Of a DNA stretch of 29,668 nt, positions 7,264 through 14,667 are shown in pieces; position 1 is the first letter of the stretch, and every line of letters begins with the position of its first letter. The stretch lies in contig JAFQOY010000257.1 in assembly GCA_017412025.1 (NCBI GenBank), positions 1-29,668 on the forward strand, in the 5' to 3' direction. The notes beneath the pieces are model-generated. The model ran no database searches, had not been told where the DNA came from, and saw only the letters and a list, made by a program, of their open reading frames with translations. The translations under genes and the position numbers were made by a program. Origin of the DNA: Clostridia bacterium (lineage in GTDB: Bacteria > Bacillota_A > Clostridia > Christensenellales > Aristaeellaceae).

Positions 7264-10086
7264 TCATTGTGCGCCGAGCGGCCTGACGTACTGCGCGGAG
7301 ACGTAGCCGGTATATCCAGCCCACTGCACATGCAGGAAGCCGTTTCCAGCCTCGCCCAGCACAGTCAGCACCATGCCGTAGGGCAGGACGTAGACCACGC
7401 CGCTGTCTGCCTTTGGCGCAGCGCGCAGATTCAGTCCGTTGTCGCTGTCAACCACCACGCGATAGCCGCTCTCCTGCGGCCTCTGCTCCGGCTCGGCTGT
7501 CGGCTGCGCGTCTTCCGCTGCCGCAAAGCTGATGTAATCCGCGCTGACATAGCCGCTGAGCGTGCCCACACGGACAGGATAGAATCCATTGATCCATTCG
7601 CCTGTCACCAGCACCTCCACGCCATATCCAAGCGTAGCGATAACGTCTGAATAGGTGCTCGAATCCGCGCGCATGTTCAGTCCGCCGTCCGCCGTCACCC
7701 TGGCCGTCCGGCCGGAAACCTGCGCGGACGGCGCGGGCACCTTTGTCGGCTCCGCCGTCGGCGCGGGAACGGACGCTGCGCCGCTGTGCTCTCCATCCTC
7801 AAACGTCAGATAGTCTGCGCCCGCGTATCCCTCAAGTTCCCCATAGCGCACCGGACAGAAGCCGTTGACCGCCTCGCCCAGCACCTGAACGGACGCGCCG
7901 CTGTGCATCGTCGTGATCGTGCGCGAGGAAGCGCTTGGCTCGCTGCGCAGCTTCAGCCCGCTGCGCGCGGCCACCCAGGCCATGCGCGGCGCGGCCGTCG
8001 GTACGGGCGTGGGCACAGTGGTCGGCTCCGGCGTCGGCGTGGGCGGATTGAGCTGCGCCTGCGTGGCGACAAACACATATTCGCTGGCCACAAAGCCGCT
8101 CAGACCGCCGAGACGAACCGGGATCATGCCGTTTTGCGTCTCTCCCGTCACCTCCAGCATCGTGCCCTGCGGCAGCGTCATCAGCACGCCGGACGTGCGC
8201 GAGGCGCGCGTACGCAGGTTCAGTCCGTCATCCGCCAGCACGATGGCCACCTTCTGGTCCTGCGCGGCAGCGCCCTGCTCCGGCTGCTGCGGCGGCGTTT
8301 CATCTTCGCCGCCTTCAGCGTCGTAGATGATATAGTCGTTGGATACATATCCGCTGACCGTGCCTGTCTTAACGTAGGTCCACTTCTCATAGCGCTCCAG
8401 CACCGTCAGCACCTGTCCGTGACGCAGATGCGCCAGCACAGTGGAATTGACCGTCGGTGCAGCGCGCAGGTTGAGCGTCTGGCTCTCGTCCGAGAGTGCG
8501 ACGGTCGCCGTGCCCCGGCTGACCACATCCTGCGGCGGCTCCTGTCCGCCCTCATCCTCCACGCTCAGGTATTCGTTCTTCACATAGCCGCTCAGCGTGC
8601 CGTACTGTACGCGGCTCCATGCGCTGTCCATCTCAAGCAGCATCACCTGCGTGCCGTGCGCCATCGTCGCCAGCACGGCGGAGGACGTGTTCGGCTCGCT
8701 GCGCAGGTTCAGGCTGTCCAGCGGATTGGAGAGCGTGACGATCGCTATGCGCGCATCGGTCACCGGCTCCTGCGGGGTCGTCTGCGTGCCGTCGATGGAC
8801 GGCAGAATCGTACGCGTCATCGTGTAGCGCGTACGCACAAGGCCGGGATAGTAGAATTCCAGAATCTCGTCATATCGCCTGCCCTCGCTGGCCATCTGCT
8901 GCGCGCCGCGCTGGCTCATGCCTACGCCGTGGCCAAATCGCCTGGCTGTCAGCTTGTAGCCGCCCACCGTCTCCGTCACCGAGAGCGTCTCGTTCTTGAG
9001 CACGTTGATGGACAGCGAGCAAAGGCTCTCGATCTGATTAAAGTAATCAAGCGTCACCGTCACTGCGCCATAGCCTGCAAGCTGCAGCCCCACGTCCACC
9101 TTGCTGTACACGCGGGAGGGCTCGCCATATTTGGGCGAGTGCGGATAAACATGGTCGATGCCCGTGATGGTCACGCTGCCTGCGCCCACCTGCGCGGCCG
9201 CCTCCGTGCGCAGCAGCGCCGTCAGCGCGGGCACGCTGGTCGTGCCGTCCCGGTAGAAGGTGACGGACTTGGCGATGGACGAGCCGTTTCTCAGATCGTA
9301 GGGATCGTCCTTGATCTGCAGATAGCTGTAGGAGCCGCTGCCCCATGCATTGGCGACGGATTCCGTCTGGCCGCCGTTGGAGGCGGTATAGTAGCTGGCC
9401 ATGTATTCCCCGCCGACCGTGCCGACGATGCCGCTCGTCTCCTCAACCGCCTGCACGCAGCGCGCATTGCCCGACGGCGTGCCGTTATACACCTGATCGC
9501 TCGTCGTATCCACGACGTCGTATGTCGCCGCCTGTGCGCTCATCTTCTTGAGCGCATACGTCCGCGCGGCGACGGCCTGCGCCTTGAGCGCCTCCAGCGG
9601 GAAGGAATTGTCCATCTCGTAAGGGAGCACGCCGCGCATATAGTCTTCCATATAGACGTGCACGATGATCTGCACATTGCCGCCCTTGGCGATGAACTCG
9701 ATATCGCCGGGATACAGGCTGTCAGGCTTTCTCGCCTGCGCGATGCGCACGCCGTTATTTCCGCTGGTCTGGTGCCGCCTGAGCTTGAAGCGGCTGCCCA
9801 TCGTCTGTGTCTGTCCGTTCCTTGTCAGCAGCAGCGTTCCTCCGCTGTTGCGGATATTCAGGCGCTCTCCGCGGTCAATCGCACGCGAACTGTCTCCGCC
9901 GATGGAATAGCTTCCGTCAACCGTCACGTCCGCCGACGTGTTGGAACCGATGGAGGACAGATACACCCGCACCGTACCGGATACCGTCGTGCCTGTCACG
10001 ACGCCCGAGTCCGCCCATGCAGATGGAACGGGCAAAAGCGCAAGCAGCGTAAGCAGCAGCGCGGCAAGCTTTTTTGTCAGTACCAT
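7264..10086 (-). CDS. secreted SpoIID/LytB-domain protein with six SH3 repeats
   Basis: A 940-residue exported protein. A signal peptide spans residues 1-26 (KKLAALLLTLLALLPVPSAWA). The SpoIID/LytB domain covers about residues 125-445, with the family hallmarks YMRGVLPYEM, EALKAQAVAARTYAL and FGHGVGMSQRGAQQM. SpoIID domains are lytic transglycosylases acting on denuded glycan. Six bacterial SH3 repeats follow from about 465 to the end, each with a LNLR-type motif and a closing GYVxxxY, separated by Pro/Thr/Glu linkers; they probably bind the cell wall. B. subtilis SpoIID is about 340 residues and has no SH3 domains, so this is more likely an amidase-enhancer or wall-remodelling relative than the sporulation engulfment enzyme itself. 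Start: ATG 10084-10086 after AGAGGG. Confidence 0.9.
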   Translation of the reverse strand: MVLTKKLAALLLTLLALLPVPSAWADSGVVTGTTVSGTVRVYLSSIGSNTSADVTVDGSYSIGGDSSRAIDRGERLNIRNSGGTLLLTRNGQTQTMGSRFKLRRHQTSGNNGVRIAQARKPDSLYPGDIEFIAKGGNVQIIVHVYMEDYMRGVLPYEMDNSFPLEALKAQAVAARTYALKKMSAQAATYDVVDTTSDQVYNGTPSGNARCVQAVEETSGIVGTVGGEYMASYYTASNGGQTESVANAWGSGSYSYLQIKDDPYDLRNGSSIAKSVTFYRDGTTSVPALTALLRTEAAAQVGAGSVTITGIDHVYPHSPKYGEPSRVYSKVDVGLQLAGYGAVTVTLDYFNQIESLCSLSINVLKNETLSVTETVGGYKLTARRFGHGVGMSQRGAQQMASEGRRYDEILEFYYPGLVRTRYTMTRTILPSIDGTQTTPQEPVTDARIAIVTLSNPLDSLNLRSEPNTSSAVLATMAHGTQVMLLEMDSAWSRVQYGTLSGYVKNEYLSVEDEGGQEPPQDVVSRGTATVALSDESQTLNLRAAPTVNSTVLAHLRHGQVLTVLERYEKWTYVKTGTVSGYVSNDYIIYDAEGGEDETPPQQPEQGAAAQDQKVAIVLADDGLNLRTRASRTSGVLMTLPQGTMLEVTGETQNGMIPVRLGGLSGFVASEYVFVATQAQLNPPTPTPEPTTVPTPVPTAAPRMAWVAARSGLKLRSEPSASSRTITTMHSGASVQVLGEAVNGFCPVRYGELEGYAGADYLTFEDGEHSGAASVPAPTAEPTKVPAPSAQVSGRTARVTADGGLNMRADSSTYSDVIATLGYGVEVLVTGEWINGFYPVRVGTLSGYVSADYISFAAAEDAQPTAEPEQRPQESGYRVVVDSDNGLNLRAAPKADSGVVYVLPYGMVLTVLGEAGNGFLHVQWAGYTGYVSAQYVRPLGAQ

Positions 10087-10154
10087 GTTCGTGTCCCTCT
10101 TTCGTCCTATTTGTGCCTGTGTATCGGCAGATGCCCTGTCACAAAAGCAATCGC

Positions 10155-10184
10155 ATTGTACCACAGCCCGGGCGCGTTTGTAAA
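10155..10184 (-). promoter_or_regulatory. sigma-A promoter of the SpoIID/SH3 gene
   Basis: On the minus strand TTTACA (10179-10184), an 18-base spacer and TACAAT (10155-10160), about 70 bases before the start codon. Confidence 0.65.
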
Positions 10185-10260
10185 TCGCGCAGCCGCTGCC
10201 AATGCCTGTCACGCCTGCCCGGATCTGCGCGCGCTTGAAGGCATTTCCACGCGCCCGCGC

Positions 10261-10289
10261 TTGAGATGTGTGCGCTTTTCTGATATAAT
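10261..10289 (+). promoter_or_regulatory. sigma-A promoter of apbE
   Basis: TTGAGA at 10261-10266, a 17-base spacer, and a perfect TATAAT at 10284-10289, about 44 bases upstream of the apbE ATG. It is divergent from the SpoIID/SH3 promoter. Confidence 0.78.
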
Positions 10290-10332
10290 GGTTAAAAATC
10301 TATTGATCATGGGATGGAGGCTTTTCCCGATT

Positions 10333-11409
10333 ATGAAAAAACATGCCGCTCTGCTTATTCTGCTCATTCTGTCCGCCGTGCTGTCTGTCGGCTGCGCCGC
10401 GCAGGCTCCGCAGCGCTTCAGCGCCGTATACATGGACTCCTTTGACACGGTCATCTCCCTGATCGGCTTTGCAGAGGATCAGGCTGCGTTTGACGCGCAC
10501 TCGGCCATGGTGCACGAGCAGTACATCCGCATGCACAAGCTCTTTGACACCTACAACAGCTATGAGGACGAGGGCATCGTGAGCATCTATACGCTCAACC
10601 AGAAGGCAGCGCTTGAGCCGGTCAGGGTGGATCCCGTCGTGTTTGACCTGCTCACGCTGTGCAAGGAAAACTACGAAATGACGCGCGGCCAGGTGAACAT
10701 CGCCATGGGCAGCGTCCTTTCCATCTGGCACAATTACCGCGAGGCCGGCCTCAACGATCCCGAGCACGCGCAGCTGCCGCCGATGCAGGAGCTTGAAGCC
10801 GCGATGGCGCACACCGATATTGACGATCTGATTCTTGATCCGCAGAATATGACGGTATACTATGCCGATCCGCTGCTGAAGCTGGACGTCGGCGCAGTCG
10901 CCAAGGGCTATGCGACGGAGCTCATCAGCCAGATGCTGCTTGAAAGCGAGATGCCCTCCTTCATCATCAGCGCCGGCGGCAACGTGCGCCTGGGCAATCC
11001 GCCGCTGGACGGCCGCAAGGCATGGGGCGTCGGCATTCAGGATCCGGACGGGGCGATTCTCGGCCTGTCCGATATCGTGGAGACCATCTTTGCCGCCAAT
11101 CTCTCCATCGTCACCTCCGGCGACTATCAGCGCTTTTACACGGTCGACGGCGTGAATTACCACCACCTGATTGATCCGGACACGCTGATGCCTGCCATGG
11201 ATTTCCGCTCGGTGTCCATCTTCACCGAGGACAGCGGCCTGGCCGACATGCTCTCCACCGCCGCTTACCTGATGCCGTATGAGGAGTCCCGCGCGTTCAT
11301 CGACTCGCTCGACGGCGTGGAAGCCCTCTGGGTGATGGCTGACGGCAGCAAGAAGCTGACCTTCGGCGCGATGAGCATCGCCAAATCCTACGGCGCGCTC
11401 AATTACTGA
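10333..11409 (+). CDS. apbE: FAD:protein FMN transferase, lipoprotein
   Basis: A 358-residue exported enzyme that attaches FMN from FAD to threonine or serine of target proteins such as Rnf/Nqr subunits or FMN-binding domains. The signal peptide ends at a lipobox-like VLSVGC with cysteine 21, so it is probably a membrane lipoprotein. ApbE motifs follow: YMDSFDTVISL near the start, LDVGAVAKGYATEL, IISAGGNVRLG, VTSGDYQRFY and YHHLIDPDTLMP. I started at the ATG at 10333 (MKKHAALL), which gives a normal signal peptide; GGAGG lies 13 bases upstream. No target protein with a clear flavinylation motif is visible in the window. The NusG_II/Gx pair at 2662-3830 belongs to the same broad redox neighbourhood in Clostridia. 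Confidence 0.94.
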   Translation: MKKHAALLILLILSAVLSVGCAAQAPQRFSAVYMDSFDTVISLIGFAEDQAAFDAHSAMVHEQYIRMHKLFDTYNSYEDEGIVSIYTLNQKAALEPVRVDPVVFDLLTLCKENYEMTRGQVNIAMGSVLSIWHNYREAGLNDPEHAQLPPMQELEAAMAHTDIDDLILDPQNMTVYYADPLLKLDVGAVAKGYATELISQMLLESEMPSFIISAGGNVRLGNPPLDGRKAWGVGIQDPDGAILGLSDIVETIFAANLSIVTSGDYQRFYTVDGVNYHHLIDPDTLMPAMDFRSVSIFTEDSGLADMLSTAAYLMPYEESRAFIDSLDGVEALWVMADGSKKLTFGAMSIAKSYGALNY

Positions 11410-11425
11410 TTTTCAGCAAGTCCAC

Positions 11426-11450
11426 AGCTCCCTGACAAGGGAGCTTTTTT
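11426..11450 (+). terminator. terminator of apbE
   Basis: An 8-base perfect stem (AGCTCCCT, 11426-11433, with AGGGAGCT, 11438-11445) is followed by six T residues, 17 bases after the apbE stop. Confidence 0.88.
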
Positions 11451-11650
11451 CATTCCCTCCGCCAGCCTGCGGACGGTCTCCTTCCCTCAGGAGGGGTTCT
11501 TCTTTCACTCCCTCCGCCAGCCTTCAGAGGATCCTCTCCCGCAGGAAGAAGACTGCAAAATGCTTTACGGCACAAAGAGCCTTTGCTTCTGCAAACCGCC
11601 CCGCAGGCTCCCTCATGAGAGGGCCGTCAGCGAAGCTGACTGAGGGAGTG
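11451..11650. repeat. three degenerate copies of a GC-rich palindromic repeat
   Basis: Two tandem copies on the plus strand (11451-11496 and 11506-11550) share CTCCGCCAGCC after TCCC. A third lies inverted at 11606-11650 and has the cleaner form CTCCCTCAGTCAGC-TTC-GCTGACGG, ending GAGGGAGCC when read on the minus strand. Each can fold on itself. The layout is that of a dispersed REP/MITE-like intergenic element. From memory, closely similar CTCCCTCAGTCAGC elements are abundant in gut Clostridia, but this was not checked. No gene is visible between 11451 and 11716. Confidence 0.6.
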
Positions 11651-11716
11651 CAGTCAGATGCTTTTTCCGGAAGTCTTCCGTTCCCTTCCGCAATCGCCCT
11701 CTATGCATTGGTATAC

Positions 11717-11745
11717 AAAAACGCAGCCCGATGGTTCGGACTGCG
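11717..11745 (-). terminator. terminator of the 6S-like RNA
   Basis: On the minus strand a 10-base stem (11736-11745 with 11722-11731, one G-U pair) and a 4-base loop are followed by TTTTT at 11721-11717. Confidence 0.88.
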
Positions 11746-11975
11746 CTGATCGCCAGATAATCCCAAAGTGCCGCTGCCGTCTTTTTTCCACCCACCGATC
11801 TCGGTAGGTCGGCGCCCTGTGGCGCGCTTCTGCCGTCCCCTGGCGTACAAAGACGGGGGCATGACATCCACGAACCAACATCCGGGCTCCTGTTATGTAA
11901 ATGTAGGAGAAAATACAGACGACTGGCGCACACCCCAGGACATCTGATCCGGCGAGTTATCACTCCCGGTTCTTG
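11717..11975 (-). ncRNA. ssrS: probable 6S RNA (SsrS)
   Basis: An independent minus-strand transcription unit of about 255 nt with a near-perfect promoter and an intrinsic terminator, but no credible coding frame. The transcript folds as a long rod: CAGATGTCCTGGGGTG (about 11930-11946) pairs with CACTTTGGGATTATCTG (about 11753-11769) through about 16 pairs, with one bulge and several G-U pairs. The inner 3' strand reads ACGGCAGCGGCAC, like the GGCGGCAU end of known 6S RNAs, and the 5' strand has GCGCCAGTC, like the GGCCAGUCCCC of E. coli. 6S RNA mimics an open promoter and sequesters sigma-A RNA polymerase in slow growth. The 5' end starts with an extra small hairpin at 11949-11969. Assignment rests on fold, size and context. 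Confidence 0.62.
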
Positions 11976-11981
11976 AATATC

Positions 11982-12010
11982 ATTATATCAGCACCCATTT
12001 TTCCTGTCAA
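11982..12010 (-). promoter_or_regulatory. promoter of the 6S-like RNA
   Basis: On the minus strand a perfect TTGACA (12005-12010), a 17-base spacer and a perfect TATAAT (11982-11987). This is the best match in the window. The -35 lies only eight bases past the stop codon of the upstream lipoprotein gene. Confidence 0.88.
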
Positions 12011-12017
12011 CGGTTTT

Positions 12018-12671
12018 TTATCCGTTTCCCTCAGGCTCCTGCTCTGCCGTCTCCGGCGTGCTCTTCGCTTCAGGCTTTGCAATGCGAACCCTGTCCCCAT
12101 CCGTGCTGATCGTCACATCCGCCGCCTCCTCGAAAAACGCAGCCGGTACATAGACCGTCTCTTCCATCGTCGTGATGCGCGTATCCACCGGAATCAGCAG
12201 ACCGTCCTTCTGCCAGACGATGTTTCTGGCCGTGTTGTCGCTTACCGTCCAGGAGACGGTGATGCGGCTGTCCTCCTTGTCAAGCGTCACCACACGCTTT
12301 GTCTGTGTCTCCTCCTGTGTCTGCTCGCTCTCCGCGTTCCATCCAAGGGCCTGCGCCGTCTGTATAAGCGGCACAAGCAATCTTCCCTCTTCCCTCAACG
12401 CGCCCTCGGGCACATCCTCCTGATCGACCGTCAGTTCAAGCCTCTGCGCGGATTGCTCTGCCTCTCCCGCTTCCTGCGCTCCCCCGTCCGTCTGCGGCGC
12501 GCTTTGCAGTCCATCCGTCTGCGCAGGCTGGGCGGTCGCAGGCTGCGCCGTCATTTTCTGCGCCTGCGGGGTCGGCGTATTCACCGGCGCAACGCCGGCC
12601 GAGCAGCCCGTCATCACCGCTGCAGCCGCAATCATTCCGGCGGCCAGCAGCGCCTTTTTTCCGGTACGCAT
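12018..12671 (-). CDS. lipoprotein with copper-amine-oxidase-N-type (stalk) domain
   Basis: A 217-residue secreted protein. A signal peptide ends with the lipobox VMTGC (Cys about residue 23), followed by a Pro/Gln/Thr-rich linker to about residue 75 and then a domain reading EGRLLVPLIQTAQALGWNAE, RVVTLDKEDSRITVSWTV and TVYVPAAFFEEAADVTIS. This pattern of a short VPL strand and a later VPxxFF strand is that of the copper amine oxidase N-terminal/stalk domain, common in surface proteins of Clostridia; no copper chemistry is implied. The short acidic tail is low complexity. AAGGAGG precedes the start. A TATAAT at 12743-12748 upstream may be its own -10, but its -35 is poor. Confidence 0.75.
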   Translation of the reverse strand: MRTGKKALLAAGMIAAAAVMTGCSAGVAPVNTPTPQAQKMTAQPATAQPAQTDGLQSAPQTDGGAQEAGEAEQSAQRLELTVDQEDVPEGALREEGRLLVPLIQTAQALGWNAESEQTQEETQTKRVVTLDKEDSRITVSWTVSDNTARNIVWQKDGLLIPVDTRITTMEETVYVPAAFFEEAADVTISTDGDRVRIAKPEAKSTPETAEQEPEGNG

Positions 12672-12805
12672 ATCCTCATATCCTCCTTGCGGTTTCGCTT
12701 ACGCGTTATTTCCGGTATCAAGGATATGCAGACCTCTTCTCAATTATACAGCCTCCCGGCAAAGTCAAAGAGCGGCATGCGCCGCCCTCTGTATATTTCT
12801 GGGCT

Positions 12806-14614
12806 TCAGCCCTTTTTCTGCGCGTTCTGCGCCTCGATGCGTTCCGCCAGATCGCTCAGATACAGCCAGCGCTCTTCGGCCTCTTCAAGCTCCTTCTCCG
12901 TCTTTTCCTTCTCGGCGGAAAGCTCCGTCAGCTTCACAAAATCGCTCGCATGCGCCGCAATCTGCTCGTCAAGCTTCGCCAGCGCATCGTTCAGCGATTC
13001 AATCCGTGCGTCGATCGTCTCATACTCGCGCTGCTCTTTGAAGCTCATGCGCAGCTCGCGCTGCTTTTCACGCCTCGGCGCAGCCTGCGCCGTCTCGCTG
13101 CGCTGCGCGCGGGTCTCCTGCTCGCGCAGCGCCGCCGCATGATCCAGATAATCGGAGAACGGGCAGACGTACTGCACAAGCCGACCGCCCTCCTCATAGG
13201 CAAAGAGCCTTCCGGCAATGCGGTCAAGGAAGGAACGATCGTGCGAGACAACGACCAGCGCGCCTGCAAACGTCGTCAGATAGTCCTCCAGAATCTCCAG
13301 CGTCGCGATATCCAGATCGTTCGTCGGCTCATCCAGCAGCAGCACGTTCGGCGCGTCCATCAGGATGCTGGCCAGGTACAGCCTGCGCTTCTCGCCGCCG
13401 GAAAGGCGGTTGACCGGCGTCAGCTGCACATCCGGCGGAAACAGAAACTGCTCGAGCATCTGCGAGGCGGAAAAGCGTCCGTCCGGCGTCTGCACGTATT
13501 CGGCAATGTTCTTCATGAAATCAATCAGGCGCATGCTTTCATCCACAACCGGGAATTCCTGCCTGAAAAAACCCACGCGCACCGTATCGCCAAGGACAAT
13601 GCTTCCTTCGTCAGGCTCAAGCTCGCCTGCAAGCATGCGCAGCAGCGTGGTCTTTCCGCTTCCGTTATCGCCCACAATTGCCATCCGCTCGTCGCGCAGG
13701 ATGGTATAGGTGAAGCCGGAAAGCAGCCGTCTGCCGCCCATGGATTTGCCGACGTTCTCGCATTCGATGATGCGCCTGCCCAGCCTTGAGCTGGTGGAGC
13801 CCAGCGTCAGCTTCGCTTCCTCCTGCGGTCCCTTGACTGCGCTCATCTCCTCAAAGCGCTGAATGCGCGCCTTCTGCTTGGTGCTGCGCGCCGGCGCGCC
13901 GCGGCGGATCCACTCCAGCTCCCGCCGCAGGATCGAGCTTCTCTTCCTCGCCTGCGCATTGGCCATGTCAAGTCGCGCCGCCTTCTGCTCCAGATAATAG
14001 GAAAAATTGCCGTCGTGCATGTACAGCCCGCCCAGATCCAGCTCGGCAATGCGGTTGCACACGCGGTCAAGGAAGTACCGGTCGTGCGTGACCATCATCA
14101 GCGCGCCGCGGTACGCCGCAAGGCGCGTCTCCAGCCACGCGATGGTCTGTGCGTCGATGTGGTTGGTCGGCTCGTCCAGCAGCAGCAAATCCACCGGGCG
14201 GATCAGCGCTGCCGCCAGCGCCACGCGCTTTTTCTGTCCGCCGGAAAACGTGCGCACGTCGCTTTCAAAGTCGGTGACGCCCAACTGCGTCAGCAGCGCC
14301 TTCGCCTCGTACTCGTCCGGCGCGCCGACGTCCTTCGGGCTGTCATGGAGCACCTGCTCCACGCTTGTGCGCCGCTGCAGATAGGCCGGCATCTGCGGCA
14401 GATAGGACACGCGCAGGCCGTTTCTGCGCATGATGGAGCCCTCGTCGCCCTCCTCCATGCCGCACAGAATTTTGAGCAGCGTCGATTTGCCCGTGCCGTT
14501 TACGCCAACCACGCCGATGCGGTCGTGCTCGCCGATGTAGATCGTCGCGTCGGTGATCAGCGGCTTGAGCGTATAGCTCTTTTTGATATGTTCTGCAGAT
14601 AGTATAACCGCCAT
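12806..14614 (-). CDS. uup: ABC-F ATPase, Uup type
   Basis: A 602-residue cytoplasmic protein with two ATPase domains and no membrane segments. The first has Walker A GVNGTGKST and signature FSGGQKKR with LLLLDEPTNHID; the second has GDNGSGKTT, LSGGEKRR and VLLLDEPTNDLD. The linker between them contains ARSTKQKARIQRFEEM, characteristic of Uup, and the last 70 residues form a coiled coil (EKTEKELEEAEERW). ABC-F proteins bind ribosomes or act on nucleic acid; Uup binds branched DNA and influences ribosome assembly. AAGGAG lies six bases before the ATG. It begins 53 bases after the AAA ATPase and is probably cotranscribed with it. Confidence 0.93.
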   Translation of the reverse strand: MAVILSAEHIKKSYTLKPLITDATIYIGEHDRIGVVGVNGTGKSTLLKILCGMEEGDEGSIMRRNGLRVSYLPQMPAYLQRRTSVEQVLHDSPKDVGAPDEYEAKALLTQLGVTDFESDVRTFSGGQKKRVALAAALIRPVDLLLLDEPTNHIDAQTIAWLETRLAAYRGALMMVTHDRYFLDRVCNRIAELDLGGLYMHDGNFSYYLEQKAARLDMANAQARKRSSILRRELEWIRRGAPARSTKQKARIQRFEEMSAVKGPQEEAKLTLGSTSSRLGRRIIECENVGKSMGGRRLLSGFTYTILRDERMAIVGDNGSGKTTLLRMLAGELEPDEGSIVLGDTVRVGFFRQEFPVVDESMRLIDFMKNIAEYVQTPDGRFSASQMLEQFLFPPDVQLTPVNRLSGGEKRRLYLASILMDAPNVLLLDEPTNDLDIATLEILEDYLTTFAGALVVVSHDRSFLDRIAGRLFAYEEGGRLVQYVCPFSDYLDHAAALREQETRAQRSETAQAAPRREKQRELRMSFKEQREYETIDARIESLNDALAKLDEQIAAHASDFVKLTELSAEKEKTEKELEEAEERWLYLSDLAERIEAQNAQKKG

Positions 14615-14667
14615 GTTTTTCTCCTTACGGGGAGATGCGCTGCACGGGTGCTCGGGTTTTTCCGCGC

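Noticed and set aside
6442..7650. Plus-strand 400-codon frame opposite the TrmN6-like gene
   Set aside because: Antisense shadow created by high GC; the minus strand carries clear methyltransferase motifs and a promoter.
7900..7960. ApbE flavinylation site in the SH3 protein (HSGASVQV)
   Set aside because: It resembles the SGA[ST] core but lacks the upstream acidic residue and lies within an SH3 strand.
7786..10332. Very long plus-strand open frame continuous with apbE
   Set aside because: It lies entirely antisense to the well-supported SpoIID/SH3 gene and lacks protein-like motifs; apbE has its own promoter, ribosome site and signal peptide at 10333.
11613..11963. Minus-strand 116-codon frame across the 6S-like unit
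   Set aside because: It runs past the strong terminator at 11717-11745, has no ribosome site, and its translation shows no recognisable domain.
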